Source: PALSA-243 sp963743705 (lineage in GTDB: Bacteria > Acidobacteriota > Terriglobia > Bryobacterales > Bryobacteraceae). Taken from it: 64,000 nt of DNA. Position numbers and translations under genes: made by a program. Of this stretch, positions 23,642-34,181 are shown piece after piece. The notes below the pieces were generated by a model. The model had not been told where the DNA came from. It worked only from the letters and a program-made list of their open reading frames with translations, and did no database searches. The stretch is taken from the NCBI GenBank assembly GCA_963743705.1, contig CAVUQS010000021.1, forward strand, positions 62,001 through 126,000, given 5' to 3'. Every line of letters begins with the position of its first letter. The stretch's first letter is position 1.

Positions 23642-26194
23642 TTAGTTATTGCCTCCGTTACCCGTGACCGGAGACGGAGTCTGCATAGACACCTTATTCC
23701 AATCCGGCGCCTCAACGCCCAGCAGGTTGTGGACAAAATAATCTTGCAGATAGTGCTGGTCGCTCAGCACGCCCACCCCGTGGTTCTGGCCGGGGATATA
23801 CAGCATATCGAAGTGCTTGTGGGCTTTGACCAACGCGTTCACCACCTGCAGCGAGGAGGTGGGATCGACGTTACTGTCCATTTCGCCGATGATGATTAGC
23901 GCCTTGCCTTGCAGCCGGTACGCATTGTCCACGTTCGAAGATGCCGCATATTGCGGACCTAGGGGCCAACCCATCCACTGCTCGTTCCACCACATTTTGT
24001 CCATGCGATTGTCGTGGCAGCCGCTGTTGGTCACGACCACCTTGTAGAATTCCGGATGGAACAACACGCCGCCAAGCGAGTTCTGTCCGCCGGCCGACGT
24101 GCCGTAAATTCCCACTCGGCTGATGTCGTAATAAGGGTACTTGCCGGCCACCGCCTTGTGCCACAGTATGCGGTCGGGAAAACCCGCGTCGCCGAGGTTC
24201 TGGAACGCCACGTCGTGGAAGGCTTTGGAGCGGTTGCTGGTGCCCATCCCATCAATCTGGACGACAATAAATCCGAGCTCCGCCAGCGCCTGGGTAGAAG
24301 AAACCGCGCTGAAGGTTTTGGGAACGAAGGAGCCCTGCGGGCCCGCGTAGATCTGCTCAATCACAGGATATTTTTTGGCCGGATCGAAATGCATAGGGCG
24401 CACGATGGTTCCCCAAATGTCGGTCTTGCCATCGCGTCCCTTGGCCACGAACACCTCCGGGAAGCGGAACCCGTCGGCGAGCAGCGCAGAAGCATCGCCC
24501 TTTTCGAGGTCCATCACTACCTGCTGGTCTCCGGCGCGCCGTAACTGCGCGACCGGCGGAAGATCGACGCGCGACCAGGTATCCACGTAGTATTTTCGGT
24601 CGGGGGAGAAGGACACCGTGTGGTTGCCATCGGCATCGGTGAGCTTGGTTAGCCCGGTTCCATCGAAGTTAATGCGGTAGTAATGGGTAAAGTAAGGATC
24701 CTGGGCGGCGTTCATGCCACCCGCTTCGAACCAGATTTGCCGGTGCGCTTCATCGACCCAATCTACGTTTCTAACCAACCAGTTCCCTTTGGTGATCTGG
24801 TTCTTCACGCGGCCGGTGACGCCGTCGTACAGGTAGAGGTGTTCCCAACCGTCGCGCTCCGAAGCCCATATGATCTCTTTGCCGTCATTCACGTCGTAAC
24901 GGTAGAGCCTCCCAGCCGACATGCCCGGCCCCAGTGCGTTGTAATAAATGAAGGTCTTGCTCTGTTCGTCGATGAGTGCTCGTGCTTTGCCGGTTTGCGC
25001 ATCCACTTCGACAATCCGGTATACCTGGTGGCCCCGCTCGTTGTAGGCAAAAGTGAAGGCGCGGCTGTCCTTCCACCATACCGGCAACCCCAATGCGTAG
25101 GCGTTGGGGAATAGCGCGTGGTCGATCTCGGTTTCTTTTTTCGTGGTGAGATCGAACAGCGCGGGATACGCCATGTCTAGGGCGTCCCCAGGTTTGAGGT
25201 AGAACCTGGAAGTATGCTTTGGCTGGATCTGATCGGCGGGCGACGACTCGATATAGTGGACCTGCCGGTCGTACCCGGGCCGTGTATGGTAAGCGACCAG
25301 TTTCTTCGAATCGGGCGACCACGCGATCGATTGCAAGGTGTAGTAGTTGCCTTCCGAGCCATCGAAGCTCAACGGAGTGGCTGGATCGCTGCCTCCCACG
25401 GGGCGCAGAAAGACATTGAAGTTTTGAATGAGGGCCTCCCATTTCCCATCGAAGGACCTGCAAACTTGAGCAGCGGACTCTCCGGCCGCGGCGCCTCGGC
25501 CGCCTCCCCGTCCGCCTCGCCCCTGACCTGCTTCGTTGTTGGCGCAAGGGTTTCTTTGGGCAACAGCCGATCCGCCGCCGGGGCCCTCGTCCTGCGGCGG
25601 CGCCGGCATGAGATACTCCAGCCCGTCCGCCGGATCTCCGCCCACGGGCTCAGGCGCCAACAGTAGATCGGAGTCCGCATCCGGCGCCCCGCCACGGCCA
25701 CGGCCGCCCGTGGGAGCCTGCGGCATGGCCGCGCCCTTGGTACAGGCGTAGTCGTTGAGGGTGCAGCTCCACAGGAACCCTGCCGCGCCGAATTCGATGG
25801 CGCCCTCATTGTCGTGGAAGGTCAGTGCGCCGGGGGCGGGGCCGGCTCCTCGCCCACCACCGCGGCCGCCGGCCGGAACAAACGGCAGCGCGAGACCGGT
25901 GTAGTGTTGACCCGACGCCGCGGAAATCGCGGCGGCGAGTTTGTCATGGTCGAAGGCCGGCTTCTTCGTTTTCCCATCCGCATCCACCAGCACGAACTGG
26001 GAGCCGCCCTTGACCGGCTTGGCGTACCAGAAGTGGTCCGAACTTCCGATCCAATTCGGAGCCCCGGGGGCATTGATAACCAGCGCCCTGGCCTTGGCCT
26101 GCAACTCTTGGCCGCGCTGATAATCGGCCAGGGTTCCCTGCGCCCAAATGAGACTAGGCAGTAAAACCAGGGATGAACAAACGATGAGTTTCAT
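23642..26194 (-). CDS. Secreted S9-family prolyl oligopeptidase / DPP IV-like peptidase (paralog A)
   Basis: An 850-aa protein with a signal peptide ending SLIWAQ, a DPP IV-type N-terminal propeller (about residues 250-560; YTLQSIAWSPDSKKLV, IIWASERDGWEHLYLYDG) and a C-terminal alpha/beta hydrolase. The nucleophile is in GTSAGGQ (about Ser700), the aspartate in GEMDSNVDP and the histidine in GQNHGVG. Gly/Arg-rich inserts lie at about residues 108-120, 165-172 and 220-240. A full-length paralog is at 48264-50909. The start follows GGCGGAG. It lies 45 bases downstream of the TonB receptor gene, suggesting co-transcription and digestion of peptides near the outer membrane. Confidence 0.9.
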   Translation of the reverse strand: MKLIVCSSLVLLPSLIWAQGTLADYQRGQELQAKARALVINAPGAPNWIGSSDHFWYAKPVKGGSQFVLVDADGKTKKPAFDHDKLAAAISAASGQHYTGLALPFVPAGGRGGGRGAGPAPGALTFHDNEGAIEFGAAGFLWSCTLNDYACTKGAAMPQAPTGGRGRGGAPDADSDLLLAPEPVGGDPADGLEYLMPAPPQDEGPGGGSAVAQRNPCANNEAGQGRGGRGGGRGAAAGESAAQVCRSFDGKWEALIQNFNVFLRPVGGSDPATPLSFDGSEGNYYTLQSIAWSPDSKKLVAYHTRPGYDRQVHYIESSPADQIQPKHTSRFYLKPGDALDMAYPALFDLTTKKETEIDHALFPNAYALGLPVWWKDSRAFTFAYNERGHQVYRIVEVDAQTGKARALIDEQSKTFIYYNALGPGMSAGRLYRYDVNDGKEIIWASERDGWEHLYLYDGVTGRVKNQITKGNWLVRNVDWVDEAHRQIWFEAGGMNAAQDPYFTHYYRINFDGTGLTKLTDADGNHTVSFSPDRKYYVDTWSRVDLPPVAQLRRAGDQQVVMDLEKGDASALLADGFRFPEVFVAKGRDGKTDIWGTIVRPMHFDPAKKYPVIEQIYAGPQGSFVPKTFSAVSSTQALAELGFIVVQIDGMGTSNRSKAFHDVAFQNLGDAGFPDRILWHKAVAGKYPYYDISRVGIYGTSAGGQNSLGGVLFHPEFYKVVVTNSGCHDNRMDKMWWNEQWMGWPLGPQYAASSNVDNAYRLQGKALIIIGEMDSNVDPTSSLQVVNALVKAHKHFDMLYIPGQNHGVGVLSDQHYLQDYFVHNLLGVEAPDWNKVSMQTPSPVTGNGGNN

Positions 26195-26239
26195 AATCGC
26201 TCCGCCTTAACGATGGGTTGGCTTCCGTGCCATAGCATG

Positions 26240-29200
26240 TTACCAGCTCAAGTAAGCACGCAGCAGGACGCTCCGGGTACCGCTAGTCGAACTGATCTGA
26301 CCGAACGAGGTAGAAGTGGTGCTGAGCGTTCCCAAGCTGGTAAAAAACGGATGGTTCAGGAAGTTCAACGCTTCCATACGGAATCCGAAGTTAAGCCGCT
26401 CATGGATGCGAACCACCTTATTGAGGCTCATGTTCAGCGTGTAACTGGTCGGCCCATAGATATAAGCGTTGGCGCCCAACAGTCCGGGAGTTGTGAATGG
26501 CCCATAGTAAGCCGGGTTTGGAGCACCGTTAGATTGAGAGATGCTGGCGACATTGGTAATCAGGTTGCCGGAACTAGTTACTACGTTCATATTGGGGATG
26601 GTGGCCAGGTCATTCCTTAACTGCTGCGAAGTTAGGCCGCTGCCAAACTGCACCCCGCCCGCAGCGAGGTTGTTGAATGTGCCGCGCGCACTGCTCATGA
26701 GGCTTGGCCCGCCCGTTGTGATCGTCTCGATACCGCCGAGAGTCCAGCCGCCTATGATGCGGTCCACTATTCCATTCGTAAGGTTGAGGGGTTTGCCTTT
26801 TCCTATAGGCAAATCGTATGTCCAAAACGAGTTAAAGATGAAACGGTGGTCTATCGACGTAGGCCCGTAGTTCAAATTGCCATTGCGCTGGGTCCACCAC
26901 TGGTATTGGGCGGTCTGGTTGGTGGAGTATAGATCGCCGATCGAGTGGCTCCAGGTCAAGTTGCCGTTGATCGCCAGACCATGGCTCATCGCCTTGCGGG
27001 CAACCACTTGCAGCGCCTCGTAGTGATTGTTCCCGTTATCAGTTAAATAACCAAGGCTGCTGACATAAGGGTTAGGAACAAAGAAGTTCACCGGATAGGA
27101 TGTTGCCTGCGTGAAGCCAGCGGCTGCGCAGGGTCCGAAGTTGCTGCCCACCAGCCGGCAGTAATACCCGGAGCCGATGCTGCTCGTGCTGGCCATGGTG
27201 TTGGCCATAGTTCCCGCGATGCCCTGCTGCAGGTCGGTAATGAAGGTGGAACTCGAGAAGCCCGAGCTGGCCGCCAAGGCGGGTTGGGAACCGTTGGCTC
27301 CGAAAGCCTGTTCGAAAATCGGAAGGCTCCCTTGCCCCGGCAAGCCGCTATTGGCAAACGTATTCCCCTTCCCGTTGGCCTGATTGATGGCCAGGTTGTT
27401 CTGGGCTTGGACGAATTGCGGCAAGAACCCATTTTCGAAGATGTTCGCCTCGTCCAGGTTTTGGTAATGCCACATTCTCGTGGACTTATTTCCGACGTAA
27501 TCGACCTCGATCACGGTGCGACCCGGGAGTTGGCGCTGGATGCTGAGGTTCCAGTTCGCGACGTATGGCGACTTCAGGTTCGGGTCTATCAAGCCGACGG
27601 GGAACCCGCCGGTGAAGACGCCCAGCGCCTCGGATACGGGATAGCCGAACACCGTCGGATTATAGGCAATCGTGGGCGCGGGCCCGCTCAGCAGAATACC
27701 AGTTGTGGGAAACCCGTTGAGGCCGGGAGTGGCCGAGAGGGTCTGGGTGGATCCCAGAGTGTTTTCCGACTGTTCGTTCAGGGTGTTCGAAATGCTGTTC
27801 GTGCCTTCGTTGTAATTATTGATCCCTGCACCGATGCGAATCACAGTCTTGTTCTCGCCCAAAATCGTGTGTAGAAGGCCGCCAGCGGCGCTGGGAGCCC
27901 AGGCAAGGCCGAGCACCGGCGCGGGAAGCAGGAAATCCTTTCTATACGGATAGGAAACCTGTTCTTCATTGGGGACGGGCGTTCCGCTCAAGACGCCTGG
28001 CTGGAACAAACCGTTAGAAGGGCCGAAGAAGTTGGGTCCCGTGGGCTCCGAATCTATGCCGTTCGTCTCGTGGATGGCGCCATCGAATTCCCAGTGGAAA
28101 CCGGCGTTTATGGTAAGGTGCGGCGAGAGCCGCCAGACATCGTGAATGTATAGCCCGCCGAAGGTGCCTGCGAAACGTTGGGTCACCGGCTGGAATTCGC
28201 CGTATTGGTGAGTATGCTCGTCCACGTTTACATTTCCGACCACTCCCGATACGGTGCCGGTGAGCAGCGCATATAAATTGGTTGCGATGTTCTGGTCGCC
28301 GACGGAGGTGTTGATGGCCGGTAACGCATTCTGGATGATCGTACTGAGCGGGTCGCCGGTGGGCAGGCCGATATTATATTGGGGAACTCCGCCGGTGCCG
28401 AAAAATGTCTCATAGAAGCTGGTGTGCTTCACGACGCCGCCAATGACGATAGTGTGCTTACCCTTCACCCAGTTCAGATCGTCGCGAAACTGATAGACAG
28501 GGGCGTTGCGGATGTAGGGCAGAATGTTGCCGCTGGAATTGCCGCTGTTAGGCGAGGGAATTGTGGGGTTAATCAGCGGAGTGTTGAGAATGCGGTTGCC
28601 GTATGGCGCCCAGTTATAGGGGTTGGAGCCGTAATAATAGTATTCGTTGTAGCCCTGTACGCCGAGGTTCGCGGTGTTGACCATGCGCGGCGTAATGGTC
28701 CAATCCACCGAATTACTGGCGACATAGGAAGTGGTCTTGTATGAGTTCCCATAGGCGTATTGGTCCAAGCCGGGATAAGGGGGACTGCTGGGGTGTACGT
28801 TATCGTAATGGAGACTCCAGGAGGCGTGCCATGCGACGTTGGGGGCGATCTGATAATCGACACGGGCCGCGGGAAACATTTGCAGAGTGTTGGAGGCTTG
28901 GGTCCACTCCATCGTTTGCCCGTAATACTCCTTGCTGATGCCTAGGAAACCGCTGTTCTTCGACTCCGCCGCATTGATGACGCCGAGCATGCTTTGAATC
29001 GTGGGGTCGATCGCGCTTGGATAACCGGCCTGCGCGGCGACCGCCAGCACGTTCACCGTATGCTGCGCGCCGTCGGTTCCCAGGTAGGTGAAATTGCCCT
29101 GCTGGGCCGCAGGCGTCAGAACGGTGGCTGTAGACGTATTCGTGCTGGGCTGCGGCTGCGCTTCGAAGTACGCAAAAAAGAACAGCTTGTGCTTCATCCT

Positions 29201-30076
29201 TGGAATGAAGGGTAACAATGGGCCGCCGATGCTTCCGTAAGCATTGTTCTGTCTGGTGATGGCGATGGGTTGTCCGCGAAGATTGTTGAAGAACGAGTTG
29301 GCGTTCAGATCCGTGTTGGCGAACTGCTCGCCAATCGTAAAGTGGTAATGGTCGGTGCCGCGCTTGGTCTGAAAGCGGACGTTCATGGCGCCGAACCCCG
29401 CGGAATCCGCGCCCGTTCCAGTGGTAGAAACGGTGACCTCTTCGACGGCGTCGATGCGGGCAGGGGCAACGCCCGAGAACCCGCTACCGTTGCCGCTGCG
29501 GAAGCGCTCGGTGTTATTGTCCATGCCATCGATGGAGATATTCATGGCGGCTTGCGGCAGATTATTAAAATCAGAGCCAACGTATCCCGCCGACAGCCCC
29601 GCGAAACTCAGCGTATCGCGGCTGCTATACGGAAGGTTCTGAATGTTATTGTTATTGACCGTCATGCCGATTTCGTTGGATGACGTCTCTAATTGCACCC
29701 CCGTCGCGGCTACTACGACGCTTTCGGTGGCCGCGCCGATTTTCATGAGAACCGTTACGTCAGTGGTGCGACCCACATCCACGATGACGTTGCTTAAAAC
29801 CTGCTTATCAAACCCGGGCGCGATGGCTGTAATGGTGTAGGTCCCCGCCACGAGATTCGGGAAAACAAAGCCGCCGTCGCTGGCGGCAGCCGTTCCTTTC
29901 TCGAGCCCAGTGCTCGTGTCCTTCAGGGTTAGAGCAGCATTGGGAATCGACGCGCCAGATGGATCGCGGACGCTACCATGGATTCCAGTGCTTGTGAGTT
30001 GGGCCAAGGCGGCAGGCATCAGCGCAGCCGTCAGAATAAGCGGCAGGAAGAAACTCGCACGAACCGTTTGGGGCAT
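26240..30076 (-). CDS. TonB-dependent receptor, Oar-like, with N-terminal carboxypeptidase-regulatory domain
   Basis: A 1,278-aa outer-membrane protein. After a signal peptide (PLILTAALMPAALAQ) comes a carboxypeptidase-regulatory-like domain (GSVRDPSGASIPNAALTLKD, VFPNLVAGTYTITA), then a plug with DTLSFAGLSAGYVGSDFNNL and RFRSGNGSGFSG, and a long beta-barrel ending LLRAYLSW. The canonical short TonB box is not obvious. Acidobacteria carry many Oar-like receptors, thought to import glycans or peptides. AAGGAGG precedes the ATG. The flanking S9 peptidase and M1 aminopeptidase on the same strand make a peptide substrate plausible. Confidence 0.9.
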   Translation of the reverse strand: MPQTVRASFFLPLILTAALMPAALAQLTSTGIHGSVRDPSGASIPNAALTLKDTSTGLEKGTAAASDGGFVFPNLVAGTYTITAIAPGFDKQVLSNVIVDVGRTTDVTVLMKIGAATESVVVAATGVQLETSSNEIGMTVNNNNIQNLPYSSRDTLSFAGLSAGYVGSDFNNLPQAAMNISIDGMDNNTERFRSGNGSGFSGVAPARIDAVEEVTVSTTGTGADSAGFGAMNVRFQTKRGTDHYHFTIGEQFANTDLNANSFFNNLRGQPIAITRQNNAYGSIGGPLLPFIPRMKHKLFFFAYFEAQPQPSTNTSTATVLTPAAQQGNFTYLGTDGAQHTVNVLAVAAQAGYPSAIDPTIQSMLGVINAAESKNSGFLGISKEYYGQTMEWTQASNTLQMFPAARVDYQIAPNVAWHASWSLHYDNVHPSSPPYPGLDQYAYGNSYKTTSYVASNSVDWTITPRMVNTANLGVQGYNEYYYYGSNPYNWAPYGNRILNTPLINPTIPSPNSGNSSGNILPYIRNAPVYQFRDDLNWVKGKHTIVIGGVVKHTSFYETFFGTGGVPQYNIGLPTGDPLSTIIQNALPAINTSVGDQNIATNLYALLTGTVSGVVGNVNVDEHTHQYGEFQPVTQRFAGTFGGLYIHDVWRLSPHLTINAGFHWEFDGAIHETNGIDSEPTGPNFFGPSNGLFQPGVLSGTPVPNEEQVSYPYRKDFLLPAPVLGLAWAPSAAGGLLHTILGENKTVIRIGAGINNYNEGTNSISNTLNEQSENTLGSTQTLSATPGLNGFPTTGILLSGPAPTIAYNPTVFGYPVSEALGVFTGGFPVGLIDPNLKSPYVANWNLSIQRQLPGRTVIEVDYVGNKSTRMWHYQNLDEANIFENGFLPQFVQAQNNLAINQANGKGNTFANSGLPGQGSLPIFEQAFGANGSQPALAASSGFSSSTFITDLQQGIAGTMANTMASTSSIGSGYYCRLVGSNFGPCAAAGFTQATSYPVNFFVPNPYVSSLGYLTDNGNNHYEALQVVARKAMSHGLAINGNLTWSHSIGDLYSTNQTAQYQWWTQRNGNLNYGPTSIDHRFIFNSFWTYDLPIGKGKPLNLTNGIVDRIIGGWTLGGIETITTGGPSLMSSARGTFNNLAAGGVQFGSGLTSQQLRNDLATIPNMNVVTSSGNLITNVASISQSNGAPNPAYYGPFTTPGLLGANAYIYGPTSYTLNMSLNKVVRIHERLNFGFRMEALNFLNHPFFTSLGTLSTTSTSFGQISSTSGTRSVLLRAYLSW

Positions 30077-30284
30077 ATTACTGCCTCCTTAGTTGATTTC
30101 CGGCGCAAAAACGGCGCACGGCAACAAGGTGCACCCCCTGATTTCCAGCAGTATCCCTCAGGCGACTTTGGCCGGATTATATGCTGACCTAGCCGAAATG
30201 TCAAATTGATTTACGGCGGATCAGGTGTGTTCCCGGGGCATGGCGGATACTTCGGGACGACACTTTCGTGGATGCAATGTCTAT

Positions 30285-31916
30285 TTACTGTTTGCTCACG
30301 TTCAGATAGTAAAGGTCGGTGGCAACCTGGAACCCGTCTTTGTGGAGCGGCGTCTGCATGGTCTTCCACTCGGCTGTCGGCCTGATGACCTCCCAGTGTT
30401 CCTTAGTTCCCACGCGAATCGGCATTGCGAACGCCTTCTCATCAGCCTTCCAGCGATATGAAACGGAGTTAGCGGCGTCATCGAACTTCAGTTCGAGAAC
30501 GGGCAGGTCAGCGTGACGCAAATATTCTTCGAAAATGGGCGCCACGTTCGAGCCGAGTTTTTCGCTGAAGTACTTCTCTACGTCCTCGGTCATGATGTTC
30601 TGATACTTAAAATGCTGGAAGAAGTCGTGGATGGTGGCGAACCAGAGCGCATCGTTGTCCACCACGCTGCGGAGGGTGTTTAGCATGAGCGCGCCCTTGA
30701 AATACTGGTCTTCGGGCGCCGGGGCGTTCACGCCACGTACGGACACGATCGGCTGGCGATTGCGTATTTTGGATTGGTATCCGTTGAGGTATTTGATTGC
30801 GTCGTCTTTGCCCCAACGATATTCCACGTACAGACCTTCGAGATAAGTCGTCCATCCTTCATGAATCCACATATCAGACCGATCCGCGGCGGTAATTGCG
30901 TTGCCGAACCACTCATGGCCGCTCTCGTGAATGATAATGAAATCGAACTTCGGGCTGATTCCGACATTAGTCCAGTCGCGCTCCATGTATCCGTTGGCGA
31001 AATGATTCCCGTAGGTGACCGCGGTCTGGTGCTCCATGCCAGCGTAAGGCGCCTCGATCAACTTATATCCGTCCTTTTTGAACGGATATTCGCCGAAATA
31101 GTGCTGGTACGCCTCGATCATTCCTTTGGCCTGCGCGAATTGCGTCTTGGCCTTATCGAGATCTTCCGGCAAGGCATAGAAATCCAGCGGCAGATCGGCC
31201 AGGTGGTCCGACCAGTGTTCGTAGGTTCCAATGTTCAGCGAAACGTCGTAGTTGTTGATGGGGTAACTCACGTGCCAATCCCAGCGCGTGTAGCCGTCGC
31301 CTAAATCTGTCTTACCCACGAATTTTCCGTTGGACGCGTCGACCAGCCCGTTCGGGATTTCAGCGCTGATGTCCATGTTGTCCACTTCGTCACGCCATTG
31401 GTCCTTGTCCGGCCACCAGGTGCTGGCGCCGATGCCCTCGCAGGAGGTAGTCACCCACGTTCGCCCCGCCGGATCTTTCCGGAACGTGATTCCGCGAACC
31501 GGATTTCCCGAATAGAAAACATCGATGGCGTACTCCCTTCCGGCGTGCAGGGTCTCCGGAAAGTCCACGAACACCGCGCCGGCATCGCGCTCATACTTCA
31601 ACGGCGTATCGCCCATTAGAATCTTGTCGATATTCAGCGCTTCATGCAGATCGAGCTGAATGCGGGTTCCGTCCTCGACCATCTTGAACCGCGTGATGAC
31701 GTCGCCGGAAAGGTATTTCTTCTCCGGATCGACGCGGACGTGCAGATGGTAATAAAGGAGATCGTTGTTGGCGCGGTACGGGCCGTAGGCGCCGCGCAGA
31801 ATATTGGCGTGCGTGGGGACCGCGGGCGTTTGTGGGTTTTGCGCCGCAAGCGTCCCAGCCAGGCACGCCAGCGCTGTGACAAACGAGAGAGACTGCATCA
31901 TCTTGAGAGAATACAT
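30285..31916 (-). CDS. Secreted M1-family aminopeptidase
   Basis: About 543 aa. A signal peptide (SFVTALACLAGTLAAQ) leads to an M1 N-terminal beta domain and the catalytic domain. The zinc motif is HESGHEWFGN (from about residue 330), with the third ligand in WIHEGWTTYLEG. The exopeptidase GAMEN motif appears as GMEHQ, typical of two-domain bacterial M1 enzymes. It lacks the long C-terminal helical domain of full-size M1 proteins, so it is a short form. Starts at 31961, 31916 and 31901 are possible; 31916 keeps the signal peptide. It is first of a minus-strand block with the TonB receptor and S9 peptidase. Confidence 0.88.
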   Translation of the reverse strand: MYSLKMMQSLSFVTALACLAGTLAAQNPQTPAVPTHANILRGAYGPYRANNDLLYYHLHVRVDPEKKYLSGDVITRFKMVEDGTRIQLDLHEALNIDKILMGDTPLKYERDAGAVFVDFPETLHAGREYAIDVFYSGNPVRGITFRKDPAGRTWVTTSCEGIGASTWWPDKDQWRDEVDNMDISAEIPNGLVDASNGKFVGKTDLGDGYTRWDWHVSYPINNYDVSLNIGTYEHWSDHLADLPLDFYALPEDLDKAKTQFAQAKGMIEAYQHYFGEYPFKKDGYKLIEAPYAGMEHQTAVTYGNHFANGYMERDWTNVGISPKFDFIIIHESGHEWFGNAITAADRSDMWIHEGWTTYLEGLYVEYRWGKDDAIKYLNGYQSKIRNRQPIVSVRGVNAPAPEDQYFKGALMLNTLRSVVDNDALWFATIHDFFQHFKYQNIMTEDVEKYFSEKLGSNVAPIFEEYLRHADLPVLELKFDDAANSVSYRWKADEKAFAMPIRVGTKEHWEVIRPTAEWKTMQTPLHKDGFQVATDLYYLNVSKQ

Positions 31917-32129
31917 CCAAGCGGCTTGAGGGTATACACGCATGGGGCGCCTTTTAGTCAACTCGGTCCGCGACCGACAGGGCGGATCCCTTCAAACCTG
32001 CGATGGCACCGGCGGGTAGCGCCGTTCGATGGAAGTCAGCCGCCACTCAAGAAATGGAAATTATTGGATTTTGTACTCTCGAAGTCGCGTGGGAGGGAGG
32101 GCCGGTTAGAGGCCGAGCAATTTGGCAAC

Positions 32130-32222
<93 letters not shown>

Positions 32223-32293
32223 GGGGGGGGTTATGGTCAAAGCCAGTGTAACATGGGTCCTCGCTTCGCCTGGTGGACTCGGCGCGGCGGCTT

Positions 32294-34057
32294 TTATGAG
32301 CCGCTTGCGCTGGCAGGCAGGCCCGCAGTGGGGATGCCCAAGATGCGGTTTCCAGCGAGGCGGGCGAACTCGGCGGCGGCGGCGCGGTGGCTTTGCTCGA
32401 CTTGGGCGAGCAACTGCGCGAATTTGGGGCGCTGGCGCAGAGGATCGAGCCAGGGATCGGCGCAGATGGCGGGGTAACAGAAGTGGCCGCCGGCGACGAC
32501 ACGGTCGAAGAGTTCGAGCGCAGCGTCCACTTCGTTTAGATGGGCGAGGTGGCGCGTCAGATAGAGGAGGCCTTCGGGATCTCCAAAACCGGACGAAGTG
32601 ATGCGAGCGATGGCGGCGATGCTGGCGGGGCTGTCGCCTTCGATCAGCGTGCGGGCGGCGACAATGAAGTCGCCCAAGCGCGTCTTGACCTTCTCTTCCA
32701 GAGCACGCAGCGGGGCGAGCACTTCGGCGCCGCGTCCGACCTCGGCTAACGAAAGCGCGACGATGTAGGGATTGTCTTCGAGCCTGGTGGATGCGACGCG
32801 CTTATAGTCGCGCTGCAGGAACCAGGTATGAACAACGCTGGTGCGGATGGTTGGCTCGAGCGCGACCGCGCGCGCGTAGGCGGCGACCGAGGCTTCCATC
32901 AGGCCGCAGTAACGCAAGGGGCTGATCAAAGCGGCAAAGATTTCCGGATCCGCCGCGCCCTTGGCTTGCGGCAATAGACGCGCCATGGCGTCGCCGGCGC
33001 GCCCGAGATCGACTTCGAGCTGCGCGTAGAATTTATGCGCGATGGCGAGATCGGGATTGAGGTCGAGCGCCTGCCGGAAGGCGGCTTCGGCCTGCTGCAG
33101 ACCTTCCGCGGCACCGGTGGCGAGGTACTTACTCATGACGTGATGGATACGGCCGAGACGGGCCCACGCCGGGGCGTAGCACGGGTCGGCATCCACACAC
33201 CGTAAGTAAAGGTCGCGGGCCGCGGCCCAGTGTTTCGGATCGTGGCTGAATTGATTGGCGCGCAGATAGAATTCGTAGGCTTTCGGGTCGGCGGGAACGT
33301 CGTGCCGGAGCAACCGCTGCTCGCGGGAAGTGAGTTGCAGAGCGAGCGTCGCGACGATGCACTCCGTCAGCTCATCCTGCAAGCGGAATACGTGGCCGAT
33401 GGAGGTTTGCGTGGAGTGCGAACACATCAACGTGCCGGTGGCCGCTTCGGTGAGTTGAGCGGTGACGCGGATCTCGTCGCCGGTGGAAAGCAGGGCGCCG
33501 GTGACAATCAGATCGACATGGGCATCGGCGGCGATGGTTTTCAGATCCTGGGTTCCGGCAGCGAAGCGCGACGCCGCGAGGCTGGAACGCACCACCACCG
33601 ATTTGAGATTCGAGAGCGAGGTGGTCAAGGCGTCGGGCAGGCTGAAGGCGAGGAAGTCCGTGGCGGGATCGGGCCGGAGCATACGGAACGGCAGAACGAT
33701 CAGGCTGCGGATGGCCTTGGGCTCGGCGGCTGGGGTTTCGACGGGAACCAGAAAACGGTAGCCGCGGCGGGGCAGAGTTTCGACAAAGCGAGGGGCCTCG
33801 GCGGTATCTCCTAATGCCTCGCGAATCTGACGGATACAGAAGTTCAGACCCTGCTCGAAATCGACGAAGGAATCGGTCCAGATGCGCTCGCGAATGTCGG
33901 TGCGCGTCAGGACTTCGCCGCCGCGGCGAACCAACAGTTCGAGAACGCGCAACGGCTGCGGCGGTAATTTCACACGGTCGCCGTTCTTTCTGAGCTCGCC
34001 GGCGGCGGTGTCTAGTTCGAATTCGTCGAAGCGGTGGATCGTCGCGGGTTCACTCAT
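32294..34057 (-). CDS. Winged-helix (OmpR/CadC-type) regulator with TPR region
   Basis: Residues 1-100 form a Trans_reg_C DNA-binding domain (IHRFDEFELDTAAGELRKNG, PQPLRVLELLVRRGGEVLTR, FVETLPRRGYRFLVPV). Then comes a segment resembling an adenylate-cyclase-associated N-terminal fold (SLIVLPFRMLRPDPATDFLA) and, from about residue 260, TPR-like repeats including AEAAFRQALDLNPDLAIAHK. No membrane helix is visible between the parts, unlike classical CadC, so it is probably cytoplasmic. The ATG at 34057 begins the conserved MSEPATIHRFDEFELD; an ATG six codons earlier is possible. Confidence 0.8.
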   Translation of the reverse strand: MSEPATIHRFDEFELDTAAGELRKNGDRVKLPPQPLRVLELLVRRGGEVLTRTDIRERIWTDSFVDFEQGLNFCIRQIREALGDTAEAPRFVETLPRRGYRFLVPVETPAAEPKAIRSLIVLPFRMLRPDPATDFLAFSLPDALTTSLSNLKSVVVRSSLAASRFAAGTQDLKTIAADAHVDLIVTGALLSTGDEIRVTAQLTEAATGTLMCSHSTQTSIGHVFRLQDELTECIVATLALQLTSREQRLLRHDVPADPKAYEFYLRANQFSHDPKHWAAARDLYLRCVDADPCYAPAWARLGRIHHVMSKYLATGAAEGLQQAEAAFRQALDLNPDLAIAHKFYAQLEVDLGRAGDAMARLLPQAKGAADPEIFAALISPLRYCGLMEASVAAYARAVALEPTIRTSVVHTWFLQRDYKRVASTRLEDNPYIVALSLAEVGRGAEVLAPLRALEEKVKTRLGDFIVAARTLIEGDSPASIAAIARITSSGFGDPEGLLYLTRHLAHLNEVDAALELFDRVVAGGHFCYPAICADPWLDPLRQRPKFAQLLAQVEQSHRAAAAEFARLAGNRILGIPTAGLPASASGS

Positions 34058-34181
34058 GGAAAACTCAGGCGACACTCATGGAGCGTCCATGGATGGCCCT
34101 GCGCAGTTGGCGTACAAATAGTCTATCAGCGTGACGCAAGCTTAGCGGCGGCGCTGAGACTTCAAAGAGGAGACTTCAACA

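Noticed and set aside
32294..34057. A membrane-bound CadC-type sensor
   Set aside because: No hydrophobic segment separates the DNA-binding and TPR parts, so membrane location is not supported.
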